Shown here: positions 48,200 to 59,554 of the stretch, piece after piece
How positions within the stretch are numbered: position 1 is the first letter of the stretch
Layout of the letters: each line of letters opens with the position of its first letter
NCBI GenBank assembly: GCA_015680685.1
Contig: MNCI01000851.1
Location: forward strand, 52,153 to 116,152
Source: Gnetum montanum
Lineage: Eukaryota > Streptophyta > Gnetopsida > Gnetales > Gnetaceae
Direction: 5' to 3'
Length of the DNA stretch: 64,000 nucleotides
Program-made: the position numbers and the translations under genes
Notes under the pieces: model-generated
Databases searched by the model: none
Seen by the model: the letters and a program-made list of their open reading frames with translations, nothing else
Told to the model about the DNA's origin: nothing

Positions 48200-49480
48200 G
48201 TCCCCTCTCTATCCATCATAACAAGGTCAAACTTTTGAAGGATCATTAGTTACCGTATGACATGGGGGGCTCACCATTGGTTTGTTCATGAGGAACCAGA
48301 TAACACTATGATCTATGTACAAAAAAACTTGATATCCAAGCACATAGTGCTTGAATTTCTCTAAGGCATATATGACTACCATGAGCTCTTTTTTAATGGT
48401 AGTGTAGTTCAATTGTTCACTTACAATCCTTTAGCTGGTATAATGAATGTAGTAGGGACATTTCTAATTGTTCAATTGATTAAGCATGACCCCAAGAGCA
48501 TAATTGGATGTATCAGTTGGGAGGTGGAATGGCCTAGATCAGTTAGGTAACCATAGTTTTGGAGTTTCTATGAGCTTTTGTTTTAACTATTGGAATGCAT
48601 TCTTGCATTTCATGGTCTAGGAAAATGATGCATCCTTCTTTGTTAGTTCTACCAATGGTTTAACGATTTTCTAAAAGTTCTTAATGAAGCACATGTAATA
48701 ACCATTGTGGCCAAGGAATGACCTTATATATTTTACCATTTCTAGTTGTCTGGTGATTTCTTAGATAATCCACACTTGCTTTAGATTCACCTTGATCCCT
48801 TTGCTAGAAATTTTGTGCCCCAAGACAATGCCTTCTTGGACCATCATGTGGTTCTTTTACCAATTAAGCTTCAAGTTGATCTCCACACATCCTTGAAGTA
48901 CTTGCTCAAGACGGTCCAAGGCTTTCTCAAATGTAGCCTCAAAGGAAGAAAATTCATTCATGAAGACTTCTACCCTGCTACTAATTTGTTATTGAAAGAT
49001 GCTGACGACTAGCCATTGAAATGTAATAGAAGCATTGCATAAGCCAAGGGGCAACTTCCTATATGCAAAATTTTCTCACAGATTGGTGAATGTAGTTTGG
49101 GCCTAGTCCTCTAGTGCTATCTATATTTGATTATAGCCACTATAATCATATAGAAAGCTATAGTAAAAATGCCTTACTATGGTGTCCAATGCTTTGTCCA
49201 CAAATGGGAACAAAAAGTGTTCTTTATAAGTTACCATGCTGAATAGTTGAAATTCTATGTAGACTCTTCAGTTTTCTCCTTTTTTAGAAAAATAATTATT
49301 GAGCTAACCCATTTGCTATCTATAATCGGGTAGATGAACCCAATCTTGAAAAGTTGTTTAATCTCCTCCTTGATGACCTACTTACATTTGGGGTTCAATC
49401 ATCATTGTAGTTGTCTCTTTGGCTTAATGGAGGAGTCTGTGGAGATACGATATTGGCATATCCATGGATATATTCCTATA
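48200..49480 (-). pseudogene. Reverse transcriptase and RNase H (element F)
   Basis: Minus-strand blocks: YSGYNQI (about 49120-49145), KLPLGLCNASITFQ (about 49030-49070), the catalytic box VEVFMNEFSSF at about 48945-48975 where Athila-type elements have VFMDDF, so the Asp pair is lost, GIVLGHKISSKGIKV (about 48780-48830), and RNase H TIKKELMVVIYALEKFKHYV (48350-48410) with FLMNKP. Confidence 0.85.
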
Positions 49481-50032
49481 AGCTCATGATATGATTGAGC
49501 AAAGATTTTTCATCATTTTTTCACCACTTTCAATAGTTTCTATTTTTGTTCAAGAGCAAGTCTAGCATTGATGATCACCAGCTTACCATTATTGAGAAAA
49601 GCTTATTTCATGCCTACCAGTAAATTCTTTAGCTCAAGGGGCTCCTATTTAAAGTTATCAAGGATCCCCAACTATCCCCAATTTATTTCACTATGTGTAT
49701 TGAAGAGTTGATGATGGAGTTGCCCCATTTTTTTCCATGCTTTCAACATAAGTGCTAGTGAGGCTCTTAGCTGGTTCCATGCCCATAGTTGATTTAGTTT
49801 GATCATCAATTATTAGCCATTAGATACCTTCTTATCTTATGGCTGTTGCATATAAGCCCCTTTAAATCATTGTTGTTTTAGCACACTGATTGCATGCTTA
49901 GAGTGATGTATCTTTAATTGTTCATAGTTTTTGCATACAATGGCACCTTGTGTCATTGTATGTGATGCATGGAATTCTCTTCTTCTTAACTTTACCAAAT
50001 TTATTTTCCTTGGAAATTTTCAAGAAAAATTC

Positions 50033-50330
50033 TTAGATCCTCATCTTGGCATTTATTATGCTTAGCCATGCCCTTATCATAATAATATGGAAGTCTTCCT
50101 TGCAATTCTCTACATGGATCACAAAAAAATCATTAGCATAAGACCACCCATAGATGATGGTCACAATGTCCTCCACTAGCCCTAAAGAGACAATGATGGA
50201 TTGATCTACTAGCTCTAATCTAATGTTGCTCTCTTTCAAAAGAGATAGGTTCCAAGCCTTGTACATTTCTTGGGAAATTAAGTTGACTTTGGAACATGAA
50301 TCCAAGAGAGCCTTACATGGTTCATTTCTT
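50033..50330 (-). pseudogene. Retropepsin-like protease (element F)
   Basis: LLDSCSKVNLISQEMY (active-site DSG changed to DSC), then LVDQSIIVSLGLVEDI and DFFVIHVEN, the order of the Athila/Tat protease. The frame is open for 90 codons from 50305 to 50033. Confidence 0.75.
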
Positions 50331-50339
50331 GCGATTTGT

Positions 50340-51559
50340 AAGTAGATGAGGAGAATTCCAAGATAAGATTATATCTTGGGAAGGTGGCCAACCTTTCTCC
50401 AATTTGTGACCACATGGATCAACATGATAGTGTGAATTTAGGGAGAATTTTGGTTTAAAGGTGGCTCGATAGAACTTTTAGAGGTAGGAGCAGTAGGGTT
50501 GGTAGCCAAAGGTGTTTGTGAGGTTTTCATGGGACTACTAGTTTTGAAGAATGACCTTTTATAAGGATTGTATTTAGGACAACTCAAATGGATACCTAAC
50601 TATAGATTCATTACCCTTGTGACACTTTGTTATTGTGGCTATGTGGAAATCTCACCCTGCATGGATGAAGCAGGTGACAAAGGTGTAGCTGATTGTGGTA
50701 TAGAAGTTGATGGCTATTGAGGAGGATGGAAGGAAAAAGGAGACTTCCCCCTTTGAGAAGATTCTTTGTAGTATTCTAGAGGGTAGTAGTGGTAAGGAAA
50801 GGAGACATGACTAGAGGATTCATGCAAGGATACATGCCTCTAGACATAGTATCCATATGGATTAGGTTATTAATAAGGATATTGCTACCATGGTGGTGGC
50901 ATTTCCCACAATTGTGGGTGTTTCCATTACTGATGTTGCTCCTAAGGTTGATGAACTGCTTCACTTAGATAATATGTTTGTTGGTGGAATTGTTACTTGT
51001 AGTTTCCTTGTGGATAAGGTAATCACTTGGGTGCTTAGCATTTTTCAAATCTAAGATTTAAAGTGTATATCCTAGATTCTTGTAGATGTGACACCACTGG
51101 ACAACATCCCTTAGAATGTTTGTATCGGCAAATGTCATAATCATCATAATTTATTTCTGAATTTGCAACCTCATCTACTATTGTAGCTTTACCCTTGTTT
51201 TTATAATATTCTCATTCTACATCCTTTTTCTTCCTTATTTATTATCCACTACCCCCTTGGTCTCTTCATTCCTCTACGATTTTTAGAGTTGCTTGAAACT
51301 TCTAATTCAAGGAGTCCCACATTTTATCTACCTTAGCCATTATTTTAGTGATAGACTTTTGTATTCTAAGATTTTCGCCTACACCACTTCATTAAGTGGT
51401 GCCTCCTCTTAAGTATCATAGAAATGCACCGTCCTTTTGTGAATGGAGGGTTCCTTGTACTCTTTTGCACTCTCATGCTTTTAAAGTTCACCTTCTTCTT
51501 TGGCCATCTAATTTATCAACCTTTAGATCTATTGGGCCTGTAGCTCAGAAAGTCTACCT
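50340..51559 (-). pseudogene. Gag C-terminal part with Pro-rich region (element F, left of copia)
   Basis: Colinear with C's gag tail (36731-37765) but full of stops; recognisable around 51060-51180 (CDICRYKHSKGCCP-like knuckle region) and 51360-51540. It stops at the copia LTR at 51560. Confidence 0.65.
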
Positions 51560-52670
51560 TGTTGATATTTTGATATGTTGAAACCTTAAGGAAAATGGAG
51601 AACATAGGTTATTTTTGTGGTTTTGTGATTGTTATGCTTGTAGGCCAAGTACTTGGATCAAAATAAGAAAGATTGTGGAAGGTTGATGAACATGAATAAG
51701 GAACAATGAATTCAAAGGACAAAGAAAGTTGGAGAAAGGCACCTCTAGGAAACAATAGATACCTTGACAGAATTAGAGTAAACACAAGTAAAGATGTCTT
51801 CAAGAAATAATAGATGTCTTTTCTTAAGCAAAGACATCTTCACCAGAGAAAGATGTCTTCATAGAATGTATGATAGATTCAGAAAGATGTCTCCCATCAA
51901 ACCAAGATGTCTCCCATAAGATGAAGACATTTTTCTTAAAGAAAGTTATCTTCCCTAAATAGAAGGAAAATTTAGAAAGTCATCTTAGCCATGAAGAAGA
52001 TGTCTTCCATGATTGTTTTCTAGCTATTGCACAAGTTCCAAGATGGATTTAAAAACATGGTAGCTATAGGAAGCCATCATATGCATTGGAAAATGTGCAA
52101 GCTTATGTATAATCATTGTCAAATCATTTGTTTATCATTGTAATCTCTATTGCTCTTCATTGTATCATTATTTGTTCCTTGTAAAGTGTGTTATACCTAA
52201 AAGTATAAGGATTAGCAAACTAAGTTGCATTCATCCCTTGTAATAGTTTTTTTCTTGTTATCTTACAAGGTTGATGTGCTTCTTGTGGGAAGGCATCTTG
52301 CTTGAGCTTGTTGGGATCCTATAGGATTAAGTTGTTGGTGTTGTAGTAAAACACTCAGGAGTGGAACTTAAGATTATAAAGGTTGTGGAATCTTGGAAAC
52401 CACATTCTAAGCTTCACAAGACCTCATGAGGTTGAGTGGCTGGTGTTGTGGCATAGCACTTTGGAGTGGGGCTTGAGGACTATACAAGGTGTGGACCCTT
52501 TAACCACATTTGAGAGCAACAAAGTACAAAGGTGTGTTAGTGATCTACCCTCCAAGCGTGGACTACCCAAGTTGGGGAACCACGTTAAATTTAGTGTGTG
52601 TGCTTTTGTGTTACAAAGTTTTAATTTGGGAACTTATTTATCCCCCACTTTCTAAGTTCAGCAATCCACA
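51560..52670 (+). repeat. 5' LTR of the SIRE-like copia
   Basis: TGTTGATATTTTGATATG to CAATCCACA, about 1.11 kb. The region 51700-52020 holds about nine copies of a palindromic unit AAGATGTCTTC/GAAGACATCTTC at irregular spacing. Confidence 0.8.
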
Positions 52671-52672
52671 AG

Positions 52673-52684
52673 TGGTATCGAAAC
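52673..52684 (+). other. Primer-binding site of the SIRE-like copia
   Basis: TGGTATCGAAAC, close to the initiator-Met site TGGTATCAGAGC, two bases after the LTR end. Confidence 0.75.
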
Positions 52685-52809
52685 CTAGTACTCTACTTTA
52701 ATCTTCAAGAGTGAACATGGAAGGAATACTTGACATTGGATACATTTGGACAAAATGCATAATGTACCTCATCAACTGGTGTGCTCAATTCATTTGTGAC
52801 ATCTATTAT

Positions 52810-53624
52810 TGATGAGTGGTGAGGTACCCCTACGCCCAACCATACGAATCACAAGTGTTCATGCATGATCTGGTCGAATTCCATGGATGGAACTAGTTCT
52901 GGCATCTAGATTGTTATGCTCTGATTGCAGTTCGTTATCTTCCCACTTGGACTAGTGGTAGCTTTGTCACATATGGTTTGGTCTAAAGTGAGGCATATGA
53001 TGTTGTCTAATTCTACTTTGCTTCTAATGATGATAAAAGGCAAATTAATTAAGCTAATGAATAATGGAAAACAAGATCTAAACTAGCCTATGTGTGATGA
53101 GTATCTACTCTTAATCATTTGTATATGTCTTGGACTTCATGAGACTACTTCTTGGATTGCCAAGTGCATGTCACTGATTGTGCCAAATAGTCCACTATTG
53201 GATTACCAAGTACTTTCACTTAAATGCTCGTGATTAAGGCATACACATTTTGCTTAATAATAAGAATAGTATATAGCAATAAGTGGATGCTACAATGATG
53301 AAAGAATCTCGATCTTTATTGCCAGTCATGTAACGTGTCGAAGTACGTCACACTCGAACAAAGGTATCATACGATTATAAACATCACACTGTAAGCATGC
53401 ACTGGGAATAACAAAACTCTAAGAAATACAAGCAAAAACTAAGAATTAAAACTAAAACTTTGCATGCCTTCTCTATGCACCCAAGTGCTATATTTATAGG
53501 TGAACCCAGAGGAGGTGACATCATATATCTAACATTGCTTCCTGGCTCCGATGTCAGGTACCCGACATTGGGGCTCCAACGTTGGGTATCTGATGTCGAG
53601 GCTTGACAAGATGACAACTCATCA
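52810..53624 (-). repeat. L11: solo LTR inside the SIRE-like copia
   Basis: TGATGAGTGGTGAGGTACCCC to CAACTCATCA, 815 bp, with exact flanks ATTAT (52805-52809, 53625-53629). Its U3 (53520-53612) has CCGACATTGG, CAACGTTGG, GATGTCGAGG and GATGTCAGG units and no GATATC. Confidence 0.9.
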
Positions 53625-53639
53625 ATTATCAAGGTAAGA

Positions 53640-54698
53640 AACTTATTTCTTTCCTTACTTTTATAAAAATAGAAAAAGATGCCTATAAAGTTGAAAATTC
53701 CTATGATTATCAAAATGATGCATCTTTTGAAGATAGGTATGAGATATTTTGCTATAACATTCTTTCTTTCCAAAATTTATGCATTGAAATAAAAGATGCT
53801 TTACATGCCAAGGAAATAAAAATAGAAGTGCTTAATGATGAATGCTCCTATCTCAAAAAGGAAAACTCAGACCTTAGGGCTGAAGTTCAAAAATTGACAA
53901 AAATGTTTGGGTAGCTAAACAAGAGCTGTATGGAGAAATCCAAAAATAAAAAATAATGTTTATTCAAGGCAAAAAAATTTGAAATGCTTGTTTTGTGGTG
54001 AACATGGTTATATTCAAGATTTTTGTTATCTTGGAATGTATCACCACTCTTAGTCTTTTCAAAACTAGCCTAGAAAGAAAACTATGTAGGTTTGGAGAGA
54101 AAAGAAAGGAAAGATAGAAAAGAATTTGATGACTCAAGTTACTTTCTCAAATGAGAACACTAGTACATGGTGTATTGAAAGTGGGTGTTTAAGGCACATG
54201 ACAAATGAAAAATCCTTCTTCACCCATTTCAAGGAACAAAACTGTGGTATAGTCACTTTTGGAGATGACATGGAAGCACCTCCAACAGGTATTGGTACCA
54301 TAGGAGGAAAAGGTAAGGGATTACTAACTTTGAATAAATTATTTTTAATTGATGGATTAAAACATAATCTTCTTAGTCTAAGTCAACTTTTTGATTCAAA
54401 CTTTATTTTTACTTTTTTAAATGATAGTTGTAGAATACAAGATTTCTCTACTGGAAATGTTGTGATTGAAGGATTTAGAAAAGGAATTGTGTATACCACT
54501 ATTTTTGAGAATTTTGCTAACCTGGAATCTAAGTGTTTAGTAAGTTATGCAGATGGTACATGCCTTTGGCATAGGAAGTTGGGCCACATAAATAAGGAAA
54601 TTCTCTTGACCTTGGTATCTAAAGAAATGGTTTGTGGTCTCCCTAAGCTTGAAGATTTCAACTTAAATACATGTGAAGCCTGTCAAAAAGGAAAATAA
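53640..54698 (+). pseudogene. Copia gag end, zinc knuckle, protease and pre-integrase domain
   Basis: Knuckle at 53985-54026: CLFCGEHGYIQDFC, with the His replaced by Tyr. The open frame 54126-54698 contains TWCIESGCLRHMT (protease, catalytic Asp to Glu), GIVTFGDD, HNLLSLSQLFD and the pre-integrase block LWHRKLGHINKE...CEACQKGK. Upstream gag is broken. Confidence 0.85.
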
Positions 54699-54719
54699 CA
54701 AAAGGTAAGATTTGGTAAG

Positions 54720-55593
54720 AAAAATTGTATTTCTACTACTCATTCCTCAGATTTACTACATATGGACGTGGTCGATCTAATTCAAACTCTTAGCTTAGGA
54801 AAGAAAAGATATTTTTCAAACCATTGTTGATGATTATTCTTGCTTTATTTTGGTTGCCTTTTTATATCACAAAGATGAGGTTTTTGATCATTTTTTAAGA
54901 ATTAGTAATTAGATTTAGAAAGAAAAAGGATATGGTATTAAAGTTATTAGAAGTAACAATGGAGGTGAGTTCAAAAATTTGAATAGTTCTATCAAATGAA
55001 TGGAAATTTACATCAATTCTCTACTGCAAGAACTCCTCAACAATATGGTGTAGCTAAAAAAAAAAAATCCTAAACAAGATGGGGAGGATGATATTAAATG
55101 ATTGAAGCTTCCTCATCACTTTTGGGCCAAAGCCATCAACATCGCTTGTTACGTGTCGAACAGAGTCCTAGTAAGAAGATTGAAATTTAAAAATCCTTAT
55201 GAATTGTGGATTGGAAGAAAACCTTTAGTGACTTATTTTCATGTTTTTTGTTCAAAATGTTATATTTTGAATGATAAAGATAACTTGAGAAATTTTGATG
55301 CAAAAAATGATGAAGGAATTTTCATAGGATATTCTCTAGTTAGTAGGGCATATAAAGTGTTTAACATAAGAAAAAATATGGTGGAGGAAACTATAAATGT
55401 CAAAATAGATGATTATGACATTACTTGTCCTCAACTTGATGATGAAGCTATTCCCATTCAAAAATTATCTAGCCTAAGTTTAGTTCAAGACGACAAAAAT
55501 TTAGAAACTAATAGTGATCATGAAGGGGAAGAAAATGATGATGATCAAGAGATATCTCCCATTCTACCAAAACTCACTCTCTCAATGATGTAA
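54720..55593 (+). pseudogene. Copia integrase
   Basis: LLHMDVVDL (first Asp), VDDYSCFILVAFL and IRSNNGGEF, where the usual Asp of RSDxGxEF is Asn. Then, after frameshifts and a poly-A slip near 55058, the frame 55102-55593 with HHFWAKAINIACYVSNRVL, GRKPLVTYFHVF and DEGIFIGYS, ending in an acidic linker. Confidence 0.8.
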
Positions 55594-55641
55594 TTGGGCA
55601 AGTTCAAGATGGTGTTAGTACTAAAAAGATAAATCAAAGAA

Positions 55642-57203
55642 ATGTGTGTCGTTTCCACATATATCTCTCAACTTAAACCCAAAACCTTTAAGGAAGTTGA
55701 AAAAGGCGAGGAATGGATTTTTGCTATGCAAGATGAACTTATTCAATTTGCTAGAAATGATGTATGGGAATTAACACCTAGAACCACTAATAAACCTATT
55801 ATTAGAACAAAATGGATCTTTAGGAACAAAACTGATGATAATGGAAACATCATTAAAAACAAGGCTAGATTGGTTACCAAAGGATACAACCAAGAAGAAG
55901 GAATAGATTTTGATGAAACTTTTTCTCTTGTTGTTTGACTAAAATCTATTAGACTTCTTCTAGCCTATGCTAGCATTAACAACATAAAACTATATCAAAT
56001 GGATGTCAAAAGTGCCTTCTTAAATGTAACCATACAAGAAGAGGTTTACGTTGAACAACCTAACGCATTTGTTGATTCCATAAAAACTAATCATGTCTAC
56101 AAGCTCAAGAAAGCTCTCTATGGTCCTAAGTAAGCTCTAAGAGCTTGGTATGAAAGGATTTCTCAACACCTCATATCAAATGGATTTGAAAGAGGTAAAG
56201 TTGATGTTACATGATTTCTTAAAAGAGAAGGTAAAAATATTTTGATTGTTCAAATATATATTGATGATATTATTTTTGGTGCCACTAACAACGTTCTTTG
56301 AAAGAAATTTTCTGATCTCATGCAATTTGAATTTAAAATGAGCTTGAGGAAAGAACTCAAGAACTTTCTTGGGTTTCAAATCTATCAAAAAATTGATGGA
56401 ACCTTCTTATGTCAAAGCAAATATGTAAAATATTTTCTACTCAAATACAACTTGGTTGATGTTTAAGTTAAATTTACTCCATTGGTTGCAAACTCTAAAC
56501 TTGTTAAAGATGATCAAGGTAAGTCGGTTGATCCCAAGCTTTATAGAGGTATGATCGGTAGTCTTCTTTATCTAATTGTAAGTGGACCAGATATAGCTTT
56601 AACTATAGGATTGTGTGCTAGATATCAGTCGGTCCCAAAAGAATCTCATTACCAAGCTATTAAACGTATTTTTCACTACTTAAAATGTACTGCTAATTAG
56701 GGTCTTTAGTATCCAAAAGATTCCTCCCTTGATCTTGTCGATTATTGTGATGTAGATTAGGTAGGTTGTTCTAATGATTGCCATAGAACTAGTGGCAACT
56801 ATTTCTTCTTAGGTAGAAGTCTTGTCTCTTGGACAATCAAGAAGCAAACCTCTACTGCTCTCTCAATAGCATAAGTTGAATATATTTTTGTCGGTAGTTG
56901 TTGTTCTTAATTACTTTGGATGAAAGAAACCCTTAAAGATTTAGGAGTAAACGTAGACTCAACTCCTATTTACTGTGATAACAAGAGTACCATCAACATG
57001 ACAAAGAACCCCATCCAACATTCTCGTACCAAAAATATTAAGTTTAGCCACCATTTCATATGAGAACATACACAACATGGTCATGTAAGGCTAGAGTTCA
57101 TTGGAACCGAGAGTTAACCAGTTGATGCCTTCACCAAACCTCTGGATGAACATCAATTAGCATCTTTATGCAAAAATATGGGGATAGGACCTTGCTTTGT
57201 CAT
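55642..57203 (+). pseudogene. Copia reverse transcriptase and RNase H
   Basis: EWIFAMQDELIQFARNDVW, RTKWIFRNK, ARLVTKGYNQEEGIDFDETF, QMDVKSAFLN and HVYKLKKALYGPK. The catalytic box YIDDIIFGATN (YIDD at 56257-56268) is intact. RNase H has RTSGNYFFLG, VSWTIKKQT and YCDNKSTINMTKNP and ends DAFTKPLDEHQLASL. About ten stops, most explicable as C-to-T changes. Confidence 0.9.
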
Positions 57204-57446
57204 ATGAGTCTTGTCATTCTTTCTATTCTTATTCCACACAAATACAAAAAAAATAAAAATAACAAATATAAAACACCAAAAGTATTTTTTTTATCTATGC
57301 ATCTACTTAGGGGGAGTTTGTCTCATCTTATTGGTTATGTCCAAAAAGGGGGAGAAGTAGTATGTTTATATGTTGGAATAGTTTATATATTGGCACAAGA
57401 TTAACCCATTTTCTTAAGTTTTGAACATTACCAAAATGGAGGAGAT

Positions 57447-58250
57447 TGTTGATCTTTTGATATGTCAAAACCTTAAGGAAAATGGAGAACATAGGTTGTT
57501 TGTGTGGTTGTGTGATTGTTATGCTTGCAGGCCAAGTACTTGCATCAAGACAAGAAAGATTGCAGAAGGTTGATGAACATGAACAAGGAATAATGAATTC
57601 AAAGGACAAATAAATTTGGAGAAAGACATTTTTGTGAAAAAATAGATGTCTTGGAAGAATTGGAGTGAAAACAAGCAAAGACATCTTCAAAAAATAGAAA
57701 ATGTCTTTCCTTAGGAAAAGATGTCTTCACAAAATGTAGGCCAGATTTAGAAAGAGATCTCCCATTAGACAAAGACGTCTTCTTAGAATTGAAGGAAAAT
57801 TCAGAAAGACATCTCAAGCACAAAGAAGATGTCTTCCATGATTGTTAGTGAGCATTACCTAGTCGTTGCATGAGTTCCAAGATGGATTTAGAAACATGGC
57901 AATTATAAGAAGACATCATATTTATTGAAAAATATGCAAGCTTATGTACAATCATTGTCAAATCATTTGTTTATCATTGTAATATTTATTGCTCTTCATT
58001 GTATCATCATTTTTTCATTGTAAAGTGTGTTATCCCTCAATGTAAAAGGATCAAGAAGCTAAGTTACATTCATCCCTTGTAATTATTGTTGTCTTGTTGC
58101 CCTGTGGGGTTGATGTGCTTCTTGTGGGAAGGCATATTGCTTGAGCTTGTCAAGATCCTATGAGATTAAGTTGTTGGTGCTATGGTATGACACTCTAGAG
58201 AGGAGCTCAAGATTGTAAAGGTTGTGGAATCCTAGAAACCAAATTGTGAG
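57447..58250 (+). repeat. 3' LTR of the SIRE-like copia, truncated
   Basis: Starts TGTTGATCTTTTGATATG after the purine-rich AAAATGGAGGAGAT and is colinear with 51560-52410. It then stops at GAAACCAAATTGTGAGC and passes straight into gypsy gag. The last 260 bp or so are missing. The palindrome units (57620-57835) include one perfect GAAGACGTCTTC-like dyad. Confidence 0.8.
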
Positions 58251-59410
58251 CTTTAGCTTTTGCCATTCATTTTCAATGTTTTGTAAAGCACTAGCATCAT
58301 GAAAGGCTTGTAAGTGGTTTTGTGGATCTTAGTTATATCCCTCTTCAAATCTAGGGATATTGTTCATATCTAATCTCTTGATTCAATTATCTTTCATGTG
58401 TCATGTTGGAATTCTAACTAACTTTGAAATGTTCAACATGTTTAAGATAGCCAGTAGAGGCTCATCATAGTCATAATGATCTCGGTGGCCCTAGTCATAG
58501 CCATGATATCTATGATGAATCCTATTATGCCTTCTTTCTTAATGGTTCTCCTTCCTTTGTTGTTGTCCTTGCCCCTATTTTTGATCATCCTAGCAAGATC
58601 TACGTTCATCCCTATCCCATTGGTCATCTCTATCCTGATCATGGCTATTCTTTCTTTTGTCTTGAACTTTGCTTCTCTTGTCAAAATTGGAGGAGGAAAA
58701 TGATGAGAATGATGATAGGGATGAAAAAGAAGATGAACCAACACTAGCACAATGCTTGCTAGTTCCTCTCCTTTGGTCCCTGCCTCAATCAACTTGCTTT
58801 TCTTTATCTTTGTACTTGTCATGATCCTTACTTTTGAATGAGTGGCCACAATTATCTTTTAAGGCCCCTTGGTCTTGAGAACCATTTTTTCCCTCAACAA
58901 AGTTATCTACCATTGACTACAACCTTTGGTTAAGGATCTCCTCATCATAGAAAGGAGGAGAATCTATGTGTTGGGATTGGTCTGAAAAGAAGCCCTTGCC
59001 TTCCTTATCATATTGCAAAAATAACTGGATTGGGGTGTTATTGCCCTTAGAGGCTTCATATCATGCTTCCATTTCTGGATCTTTCTTTTGTTGGGCATCA
59101 ATGGGATGATACTCTCGGCAAGTATGCTTTTGGACCTCATACTTTGTGTTAAGTGCAATGATGGCCAATTTAATGAGATTGCTCATTAGCATGGCAAGAA
59201 CAAATCAGTTGGGAGGCAACATAATGTTGCCTTTCATATTCCTCCATCACAACTGCTCATCTTAATGCAAGATGAAAGTGAAATCTGGATCGTAAGGATC
59301 TAGATGGGTGTAGACAACATGAAGTTGTTGGGGGTATTTTTTAAACCTCTTATCTTTGATTTATTCTGCTTGTAAAGGGTGGAGATTCATCCCTACAAGA
59401 AGAATCCATG
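58250..59410 (-). pseudogene. Gag N-terminal part of element F (right of copia)
   Basis: VVYTHLDPYDPDFTFILH (about 59265-59320) equals the N-terminal domain of C's gag (VYTHPDEYIPDFTFILHQ). A Ser-run and Arg/Asp/Lys-rich linker lies at 58540-58850. IKRLDMNNIPRFEEGYN and HLQAFHDASALQNIENEW end it at 58265. About 320 bp present in C are missing between this point and 51559. Confidence 0.75.
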
Positions 59411-59535
59411 TTAGCTTTTGTGAAAAATAGTGTGCTTGCTTTTATCTCCTTAATGAATTAATGTTAATTGGTCCTTATAAAGTTTTTGTATATTGTCATG
59501 ATCTTTTCCTACTTAGTGCACCTAGCTAAACTAAG

Positions 59536-59554
59536 TCCCCATCAACGATGCCAA
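59536..59554 (-). other. Primer-binding site of element F
   Basis: Minus strand TTGGCATCGTTGATGGGGA directly inside L12, again tRNA-Asp-like. Confidence 0.65.

Larger units (their letters stand above)
51560..58250 (+). mobile_element. SIRE-like Ty1/copia element nested in element F
   Basis: 5' LTR, initiator-Met primer site, gag/protease, integrase, reverse transcriptase, RNase H, polypurine tract and a truncated 3' LTR on the plus strand. A gypsy solo LTR sits between primer site and gag. Motifs such as KALYGPK, IYIDDIIFGATN and AFTKPLDEHQL fit the SIRE/Maximus lineage; no env-like ORF is present. Confidence 0.85.
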
